Assembly: GCA_902791785.1 (NCBI GenBank)
Contig: CADAXH010000030.1
Span: 1-10,995, forward strand
Length of the DNA: 10,995 nucleotides
Reading direction: 5' to 3'
Source of the DNA: an uncultured Ruminococcus sp.
GTDB lineage: Bacteria > Bacillota > Clostridia > Oscillospirales > CAG-272
How positions within the stretch are numbered: the stretch's first letter is position 1; every line of letters starts with the position of its first letter. The position numbers and the translations under genes were made by a program. Positions 5,609 to 10,995 of this stretch are shown here, piece by piece. The notes under the pieces are model-generated. The model worked only from the letters and a program-made list of their open reading frames with translations, was not told where the DNA came from and ran no database searches.

Positions 5609-6379
5609 ATGAACGATTTTTTTAAGAATGCATTTGATCTTTCAAATCAGGTGGCATTGGTTACAGGCGGAGGAAGCGGACTCGGCTACTCCATAGCAAA
5701 ATGCCTTTCATCTGCAGGAGCACAGGTTATAATCACGGGAAGGCGTGAAGATGTTCTGAAACAGGCGTGTGATGAACTCGGAAACGGCGTCACCTATATG
5801 GTTTACGATGTGACTGATACAGACAACGCCAAAGGATTCATAGATAGAATAGTATCCGAGTACGGTAGCATTGACATACTGATCAACAATGCCGGGCGTC
5901 ATTGCAAAAAACAAGTGGATGACATGACTGTTCAGGATTTCAGAGACATTATGGATGTTCACCTTTATGGTTCTTTTGCCCTGTCACAGGCAGCAATACC
6001 ATATATGCGTCAGAAAAAGAGCGGAAGCATTGTCTTCATTTCCTCAATGTCTGCTTTTCTCGGTATGACACAGGTAAGCGCATACGGTTCTGCCAAATCA
6101 GCCCTTCTGGGACTTACAAGATGCCTGGCCGGAGACATTTCAAAAGATGGAATACGAGTAAATGCCATAGCCCCCGGATTCATAGACACACCAATGTTCC
6201 ACAAGGCTGTTGACTCGGATCTTCCCCGCCAGCAGAAAATACTCGGTCACACTCCTATGAATCGTTACGGATCCCCGGATGACATAGGATGGGCAGCTGT
6301 TTATCTTTGTTCTCCTGCGGCAGGTTTTGTCAATGGAACATGCATAACTGTTGATGGCGGATGCTCTATAGGATTCTGA
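5609..6379 (+). CDS. SDR-family oxidoreductase, probable D-mannonate (fructuronate) oxidoreductase
   Basis: The 256-residue protein is a classical short-chain dehydrogenase. It has the nucleotide-binding TGGGSGLG at 19-26, NNAG at 93-96, catalytic Ser146, Tyr159 and Lys163 (YGSAK), and a C-terminal VDGG. Arg45-Arg46 after the second strand (ITGRR) hints at NADP(H) use, though this is not decisive. Just downstream of uxuA, the most likely reaction is interconversion of D-fructuronate and D-mannonate, as done by the SDR-type enzyme in Bacillus and relatives rather than by the long-chain UxuB of enterobacteria. A gluconate 5-dehydrogenase-like activity on another keto-sugar acid is the main alternative. 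AGGAGA lies 5 bases before the ATG. The third gene follows with 23 bases between. Confidence 0.85.
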   Translation: MNDFFKNAFDLSNQVALVTGGGSGLGYSIAKCLSSAGAQVIITGRREDVLKQACDELGNGVTYMVYDVTDTDNAKGFIDRIVSEYGSIDILINNAGRHCKKQVDDMTVQDFRDIMDVHLYGSFALSQAAIPYMRQKKSGSIVFISSMSAFLGMTQVSAYGSAKSALLGLTRCLAGDISKDGIRVNAIAPGFIDTPMFHKAVDSDLPRQQKILGHTPMNRYGSPDDIGWAAVYLCSPAAGFVNGTCITVDGGCSIGF

Positions 6380-6402
6380 TCGGACTGGAGGAATTATTGT
6401 AT

Positions 6403-7110
6403 ATGGAACTTTGGAATAGTGATTATGAAATGTTTAAATTGATGAAGGAAAAACTGTACACCCCTGTTGTCGGAGATATTCTGGACAGGATGGGGTATTC
6501 TCACCAGTTTCTTCCCGCAGAAATCCGCCCATTGGCATCAATGGTGCCTGTGAGCGCATATGCAAACGGGAATGAACCGGACAACAGATTGAAACTTGCA
6601 GGATTTGCTTGTCCTGTTCTCGAAAATGATATTTATGAGGCTCCGGAAAAGCCCTTTGGATTATTGACAGAAGCCCTTGATCAACTGCTTCCAAACGATG
6701 TTTTCATGGCAACCGGTGCTCACAACAGTGCTCTGTGGGGCGAGCTTTTGACCACTACTGCAAAAGTAAGAAAAGCAGCAGGTGCTGTACTTGACGGATA
6801 CACAAGAGACACTCCCCAGGTAATCGGATTGAACTGGCCGGTATTTGCACGGGCATGCTGGGCGCAGGATTCAAGCATAAGGACTTATGTATGCGATTAT
6901 CGCTGTACCATTGAAATCGGACAAGTTACAATTCACAACGGAGATATCGTTTTCGGAGATATAGACGGAGTATTGATTATACCCAGAGAAATACACAAAG
7001 AAGTTCTTGAAAATGCTTTGGAAAAAGCAATGGGAGAGAAAAAAGTCCGCAAAGCCATAGAAGATGGTATGTCTTCAACTGACGCTTTTGCCAAATTTGG
7101 CATTCTTTGA
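6403..7110 (+). CDS. RraA-family protein (HMG aldolase/oxaloacetate decarboxylase-like)
   Basis: RraA-like proteins include metal-dependent class II pyruvate aldolases such as 4-hydroxy-4-methyl-2-oxoglutarate aldolase, oxaloacetate decarboxylases, and the RNase E inhibitor of gammaproteobacteria. The signature is clear: GAHNSALWGEL (105-115), then AGAVLDGYTRD (126-136), where Arg135 binds substrate and Asp136 helps hold the metal; Gly113-Glu114 are also conserved. The acting residues point to an enzyme rather than the RNase E inhibitor. It lies in an operon making 2-keto-3-deoxygluconate, so it may cleave that compound or a relative to pyruvate plus an aldehyde; this is inference. I chose ATG 6403 (235 residues; GGAGG 11 bases upstream). 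A TTG at 6397 gives closer spacing, and ATG 6361 would overlap the SDR gene. Confidence 0.88.
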   Translation: MELWNSDYEMFKLMKEKLYTPVVGDILDRMGYSHQFLPAEIRPLASMVPVSAYANGNEPDNRLKLAGFACPVLENDIYEAPEKPFGLLTEALDQLLPNDVFMATGAHNSALWGELLTTTAKVRKAAGAVLDGYTRDTPQVIGLNWPVFARACWAQDSSIRTYVCDYRCTIEIGQVTIHNGDIVFGDIDGVLIIPREIHKEVLENALEKAMGEKKVRKAIEDGMSSTDAFAKFGIL

Positions 7111-7143
7111 AACAGAATAAGCAATTGAAATCGGAGAGAACAA

Positions 7144-9246
7144 ATGAGTATTGAAACAGGATATATGACAATTCCGGGCGTCAGACCGAATTTGACGGAT
7201 CCCCTTCCGAAATTCATGAGGATGAGCGGATTCAAAATGTTTAATACAAAAGGTAATTTTCCGGAAGAAGTAAAGAAAGATCTCGGCGCATGTACCCGCA
7301 CACTTCCTTACAGGGTTCAGGACAGATACACTTCCGACAGAAAACCGATAAAAATCAAGACCGTAACGCTCGAAAATGAGTACCTTAAAGCGGTATTTAC
7401 ACCGGAGTACGGAGGAAAGCTCTGGTCGCTTTACGACAAAGTGAACAATCGTGATCTGCTTATGGCAAATCCGGTTCTGCAGCCCCGTAATCTGGCCATA
7501 AGAAATGCATGGACGTCAGGCGGCATTGAGTGGAACTTCGGTTCTCTTGGCCACACATATTTCACATGTGACGATGTGTTCTGTGCAGTCATGGAGCACA
7601 ATGGGGAAAAATTCATCCGCATTTACGAATTTGAGCGCGCAAAGGAATGCGTTTTCCAGATAGATTTCATCCTTCCGGAAAAATCTCATTGCCTGTACTC
7701 TCATGTAAAGGTTACAAATCCGAATAAAACCGATACAACCACTTACTGGTGGACCAATGTCGCCGTTCCGGAGGACGGGAAAACCCGTGTTCTGTCATCT
7801 TCTGAAAAAGTAATTGCTGTTTGCGGAGGAGATCTCACATACGAAAAACTTCCATATCTGTCAATTATGGAAGGAGATCTTTCATATCCAATAAATGCAA
7901 CACGCAGTTTCGACTACTTCTTCCAACCCGAAGAAAATGTTATAACGACATGGGAAGGTGCTGTTGACAAAGACGGATATGCTTTTTATGACAGATCCAC
8001 AAATCCGCTTATTTATCACAAGATGTTCTGCTGGGGCAACCATAGAGGCGGCAAACGCTGGCAGCAGTATCTCTCCGACGACGTGCACGGGGACTACATT
8101 GAACTGCAGGCAGGGTTTGCAAGAAGCCAGATGCATGACAAGCTGTTCCCTGCCAATTCATCGATTGAATGGACCCAGTGTTTCGGAGGCACACATGTTT
8201 TACCCGAGTCAGTTCACAATGTCGATCTGCACATGGCAAACATCACATTCGGCAACCACGTGGATGAACTCATACCGGAAGACGAATTGCTGAAAGCCGA
8301 TGAAATGTTTAAATTACTTGCACTTGAGAAAACAAAGGAGAGCGACATCGTCCACTTCGGAAGCGGATGGGGCGCACTTGAAACAATTCGTGAAGAAAAG
8401 GTAAAAGACATAAAACTGCCTGAGAATCTCTGCTTTCCGGCAAGTTCTTTATCTGATGAACAAAAGCCATGGCTTGAACTGCTTGAAAAAGGAAACATGA
8501 CCAAGGACGAACCGGGTGTTATTCCGCCTTCATGGATGACTTCGGAAAAATGGATGTCTTTGATTGAAAATGGTCTTGATAATAAAGATGCTGACAACTG
8601 GCTGACATATCTTCACTACGGCAATATGCTGTTTGAATACTGGGACAACACAGACACAGCTGAAAAAGTCATTGACTGGAAGAAGGCAGATGAGTATGAA
8701 ACACGTGCAGAAAAAGCCTGGATTCATTCCGATGAACTTTGTCCCAATGTCTTTGCAAAGCGCAACCTTGCAGTCTTGTATAAGCTGAAAGGCGACTGCG
8801 ACAAAGCAGAAAAATACTATGACGAACTGTTTGAATTGCCCGAATCGGTTTCAGACTTTGCTTTTGCAGCTGAATACCTGGCATTTTTAAACGGAAACAA
8901 AAAATATGAAAAGGCATTGTCTCTGTACAAAAAGCTCCCGAAAGACATTCAGAACTGTGACAGAGTGACATTGTGCTATGCTTTGAGCTCTCTGAAACTT
9001 AACATGCCTGAACAAATATCCTATATATTTGACAGGGACTTTGCAGCCATCAGAGAAGGTGAAACGAGTTTGTCCGATTACTGGTCTGAGTACCACGCAA
9101 GACTTCTTGCAAAAGAGCGCGAAATTGTTTATGAAGAGCACGAGAAGGAACTGATCGGAGAAGCAGAAGACAAATTCCCTCCACCGCACAAAATAGATTT
9201 CAGAATGAGCTACAACAAAAATCTGAAATACAGGACAACAGAATAG
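7144..9246 (+). CDS. DUF5107-domain protein with C-terminal TPR-like repeats
   Basis: The 700-residue protein begins with a DUF5107-type region (about residues 70-360), a beta-rich fold related to galactose mutarotase and sugar-binding supersandwich domains; LENEYLKAVFTPEYGGKLWS and the Trp-rich segment ending TYWWTNVAVPE are typical. Residues of about 480-620 are helical with TPR character (for example NVFAKRNLAVLYKLKGDCDKA). There is no signal peptide or membrane segment, so it should be cytoplasmic. The biochemical activity of DUF5107 proteins is not established to my knowledge; they recur beside carbohydrate genes. A mutarotase, an oligosaccharide-binding scaffold or an unrecognised glycosidase are all possible. 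GGAGAG lies 5 bases before the ATG; it is last in the operon and is followed by a strong terminator. At 700 residues it appears shorter than many relatives. Confidence 0.85.
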   Translation: MSIETGYMTIPGVRPNLTDPLPKFMRMSGFKMFNTKGNFPEEVKKDLGACTRTLPYRVQDRYTSDRKPIKIKTVTLENEYLKAVFTPEYGGKLWSLYDKVNNRDLLMANPVLQPRNLAIRNAWTSGGIEWNFGSLGHTYFTCDDVFCAVMEHNGEKFIRIYEFERAKECVFQIDFILPEKSHCLYSHVKVTNPNKTDTTTYWWTNVAVPEDGKTRVLSSSEKVIAVCGGDLTYEKLPYLSIMEGDLSYPINATRSFDYFFQPEENVITTWEGAVDKDGYAFYDRSTNPLIYHKMFCWGNHRGGKRWQQYLSDDVHGDYIELQAGFARSQMHDKLFPANSSIEWTQCFGGTHVLPESVHNVDLHMANITFGNHVDELIPEDELLKADEMFKLLALEKTKESDIVHFGSGWGALETIREEKVKDIKLPENLCFPASSLSDEQKPWLELLEKGNMTKDEPGVIPPSWMTSEKWMSLIENGLDNKDADNWLTYLHYGNMLFEYWDNTDTAEKVIDWKKADEYETRAEKAWIHSDELCPNVFAKRNLAVLYKLKGDCDKAEKYYDELFELPESVSDFAFAAEYLAFLNGNKKYEKALSLYKKLPKDIQNCDRVTLCYALSSLKLNMPEQISYIFDRDFAAIREGETSLSDYWSEYHARLLAKEREIVYEEHEKELIGEAEDKFPPPHKIDFRMSYNKNLKYRTTE

Positions 9247-9251
9247 CGAAA

Positions 9252-9298
9252 AACAGGCCGCTCAGAACCTCTGCAAATGAGGCGATAAACGGCCTGTT
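9252..9298. terminator. Shared terminator between the convergent uxuA and GH16-araD operons
   Basis: AACAGGCCG (9252-9260) pairs perfectly with CGGCCTGTT (9290-9298). The 29-base interior holds a second small hairpin, CCTC/GAGG. The stem starts 5 bases after the DUF5107 stop and ends 25 bases before the araD stop, so it probably ends transcription from both sides. T-runs are short on either side. Confidence 0.7.
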
Positions 9299-9323
9299 AT
9301 CTTACATATTCAATGTATTGCTG

Positions 9324-10018
9324 TTACTTTTGTCCGTAGCTGGCACCGGGACCATGTTTTCCGAAATAGTGTTTATCCAGGATGTATTGTTTCATTTCTG
9401 CGTCTTTGTTCAGCAGCAGGGTTTTCAGATCAATTTCTGCCACCTTGTCCAGAACGACGGCATTGTAAACAGCTTTATCAGCATTACTGCCCCATGAAAA
9501 CGGGCCGTGGTTCTTAACAATAATTCCGGGGATAGACATTACGTCATATCCTCTTTTTTCTATTTCCTCAATAATCACTTTTCCGGTGTTCAGTTCGTAA
9601 TCTGATTCAACTTCTTCTTTTGTCAGTTCTCTTGTGCACGGGATGTCTCCGTAAAAGCAGTCTGCATGAGTCGTTCCCAATGCCGGAATATCCATGCCTG
9701 CTTGCGCGAAAGCAACCGCATTAGTCGAGTGGGTGTGAGCAACGCCTCCAATCTGAGGGTATTTCCTGTACAATTCCAGGTGAGTGTCCAGATCCGACGA
9801 AGGTTTGTATCCGCCTTCCACGACTTTTCCCGTTTCAAGACTGACAACGACCATGTCATCTGCTTTCAAGAATGCATAATCAACCCCGGAAGGTTTTATT
9901 ACAACAAGGCCTTTATCCCTGTCGATTTCGGAAACATTTCCCCATGTATATATTACAAGACCTTTTTTACCAGCTCCAGATTGGCTTCCAATACTCTTTG
10001 CTTAATTTCTTCTAACAT
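9324..10018 (-). pseudogene. araD: L-ribulose-5-phosphate 4-epimerase with a frame break after codon 19 (frameshift or -1 recoding)
   Basis: AraD converts L-ribulose-5-phosphate to D-xylulose-5-phosphate in pentose use. Read from ATG 10018 the product starts MLEEIKQRVLEANLELVKK, then meets TAA at 9955-9953. A -1 shift at 9968-9962 continues as GLVIYTWGNVSEIDRD and runs to the stop at 9324. The joined protein is 231 residues, the length of Escherichia coli AraD, and keeps its known active-site set at the same numbers: Asp76, zinc ligands His95, His97 and His171, and Asp120, with the C-terminal Tyr as Tyr228 (229 in E. coli). The bases at the break are A_AAA_AAG in the zero frame, a classic -1 slippery heptamer; equally, one base may be missing from the A/G run. 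Without recoding, only an internal TTG at 9869 could start a 181-residue fragment lacking the N-terminal phosphate-binding part. The gene lies 60 bases after the GH16 gene. Confidence 0.88.
9962..9968 (-). other. A_AAA_AAG slippery heptamer at the araD frame break
   Basis: The zero-frame codons are GTA AAA AAG GTC TTG TAA. Slippage by -1 on AAA AAG gives GGT CTT GTA ATA, which is the expected AraD sequence. This heptamer is the one used in bacterial dnaX and several insertion sequences. A GGAG lies only 5 bases upstream, nearer than the usual stimulating Shine-Dalgarno distance, and only a weak hairpin (GGAA/TTCC) is seen downstream. A real deletion or a homopolymer sequencing error is therefore at least as likely. 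Confidence 0.6.
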
Positions 10019-10078
10019 TCTTTCTCTCTATTTCAATCCTTTCACGGATTATTCTGTTTCGTTTTTTCCCTGCCTCTG

Positions 10079-10906
10079 TCAGGCCTGCTTAATCCTGAAA
10101 ACTCTCACATGATCAACAAGGAAAGTGTCTCCCACTTCTGCCGCCTCAAAAGCTTCATTCATGGGGCGGTGATTTTCTTTTCTGTAGCCCAGAGCTTCAG
10201 TTGAAATCAGAAGAAATTCCGGTGTGGCTGACACAAACTGGTTAATCCTTCCGTCCTCTTTTCCGTCCACATAGAAAACATACTCATTCTCTGTCCAGAG
10301 CATGCCGAAAGTATGGAATTCATCAATGGAATCTATGTCACCTCCGCCTACACGGGCATTTTTCATGTCCTGTCCGTATCCGCCGGTAAAAACGTTGTGA
10401 GGAACAACATTTCCCGGCCTGAATGATTCCATGATATCCACTTCACTTCCGGATATTTTAGGATCCAGACTTGAACCTATTATCGGGGACTGCATCCAGA
10501 ATGCACTCCACCAGCCCTTCATTTTCTGCAGTCTGCAGCGGCATTCGAAGTATCCGTATTTCCATGTGGCCTTGTTTTCGTGCAGCTTTCCGATCTGCCA
10601 CTGAAGGTGGTCTTTTCCAAATGTCGTCTGTTTGACCGGTTCATCCATGAAATTGTACCCTGTCTGAAGCTGGGAACAGACAACATCTCCGTTTTCTTCA
10701 AAAATTGAAAAAACCGCACATCCGTTTTCAACTCTGACGCCCTTGTCGGTCCACGAAGGATGCCTCTTGCCCATCATGCATAGTCTGTAGTCCCATTTGG
10801 TGGTATCCAGTTCACTTCCGTCAAACTCATCCGACCACTCAAGTTCAAAATCATATCCGTCCGGAAGATAACTCGGTGCGTGGTTCTTCACTTTATATTC
10901 TTTCAT
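10079..10906 (-). CDS. Glycoside hydrolase family 16 protein, apparently cytoplasmic
   Basis: GH16 enzymes hydrolyse beta-1,3/1,4-glucans, galactans and related chains with retention of configuration. The 275-residue protein has the family's catalytic motif GSEVDIMES at 153-161: Glu155 nucleophile, Asp157 helper and Glu160 acid/base. Flanking family features include the early LEWSDEFDGSELDTTKW (22-38), WKYGYFECRCRL (115-126) and AFWMQ (135-139). There is no signal peptide, so the substrate should be an imported oligosaccharide; most GH16 enzymes are secreted. The exact substrate class cannot be read from the motif. AGGAGA (10922-10917) lies 10 bases before the ATG. It is first in a minus-strand pair with araD. 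Confidence 0.9.
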   Translation of the reverse strand: MKEYKVKNHAPSYLPDGYDFELEWSDEFDGSELDTTKWDYRLCMMGKRHPSWTDKGVRVENGCAVFSIFEENGDVVCSQLQTGYNFMDEPVKQTTFGKDHLQWQIGKLHENKATWKYGYFECRCRLQKMKGWWSAFWMQSPIIGSSLDPKISGSEVDIMESFRPGNVVPHNVFTGGYGQDMKNARVGGGDIDSIDEFHTFGMLWTENEYVFYVDGKEDGRINQFVSATPEFLLISTEALGYRKENHRPMNEAFEAAEVGDTFLVDHVRVFRIKQA

Positions 10907-10995
10907 ATAGAAATGGTCTCCTGTAACAGCTTTTTAAAAGTATAATGTGTTGTTTCATGTTTTTCGCTTACGTCACAATTTGCTTTCCTTGTTAA
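10907..10995 (-). promoter_or_regulatory. Upstream region of the GH16-araD operon
   Basis: This AT-rich stretch contains a TATACT box (10944-10939 on the minus strand), well placed for a start about 25 bases later, and the GH16 ribosome binding site. No good -35 box lies 16-18 bases farther up, so either an activator is needed or the true promoter is beyond the window. Confidence 0.3.

Noticed and set aside
7882..8293. Overlapping open frames on both strands inside the DUF5107 gene
   Set aside because: They are shadows of a long, well-conserved coding frame and have no start signals.

Overview
The window looks like a chromosomal accessory region of a low-to-moderate G+C bacterium, most likely a gut- or rumen-type Firmicute (Clostridia). 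Reasons are the strong GGAGG-type ribosome binding sites, sigma-A-like promoters, AT-rich spacers, and the gene set (IS605-group element, Fic protein, hexuronate and polysaccharide genes). The assignment is inference; another anaerobic phylum is possible.

Left third (1-2450), mobile and toxin-antitoxin DNA: an IS200/IS605-family element on the minus strand carries tnpA (Y1 HUH transposase) and tnpB (RNA-guided nuclease of the Cas12 ancestor group), coupled by an ATGA overlap. Its left-end hairpin (1899-1923) abuts the remnant of a RelE/HigB-like toxin that has lost its first 40 or so residues. The XRE antitoxin of that module is intact just downstream. The right end of the element lies beyond base 1.

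Middle (2450-4516): a 50-residue unknown protein, then a class II Fic AMP-transferase gene. The fic promoter is overlain by a 30-bp dyad that is repeated 54 bp upstream. A gene-free stretch of about 626 bp follows, packed with inverted repeats, a leftward-pointing terminator with no obvious gene, and a two-copy tandem repeat.

Right part (4517-10995), sugar metabolism: a plus-strand operon encodes mannonate dehydratase (uxuA), an SDR oxidoreductase (probable D-mannonate/fructuronate oxidoreductase), an RraA-type aldolase/decarboxylase-like protein, and a 700-residue DUF5107-TPR protein. It converges, across a shared hairpin terminator (9252-9298), on a minus-strand pair: a GH16 glycosidase with no signal peptide, followed by araD (L-ribulose-5-phosphate 4-epimerase). 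The araD reading frame is broken after codon 19 exactly at A_AAA_AAG, the dnaX-type -1 slippery heptamer. A -1 shift there restores a 231-residue protein with all known active-site residues.

Together the right-hand genes suggest cytoplasmic breakdown of an imported oligosaccharide: GH16 cleaves it, the DUF5107 protein perhaps binds or reshapes sugars, hexuronate-type products go through mannonate to 2-keto-3-deoxygluconate, and pentose products go through AraD to xylulose-5-phosphate. No transporter, regulator or KDG kinase is inside the window.
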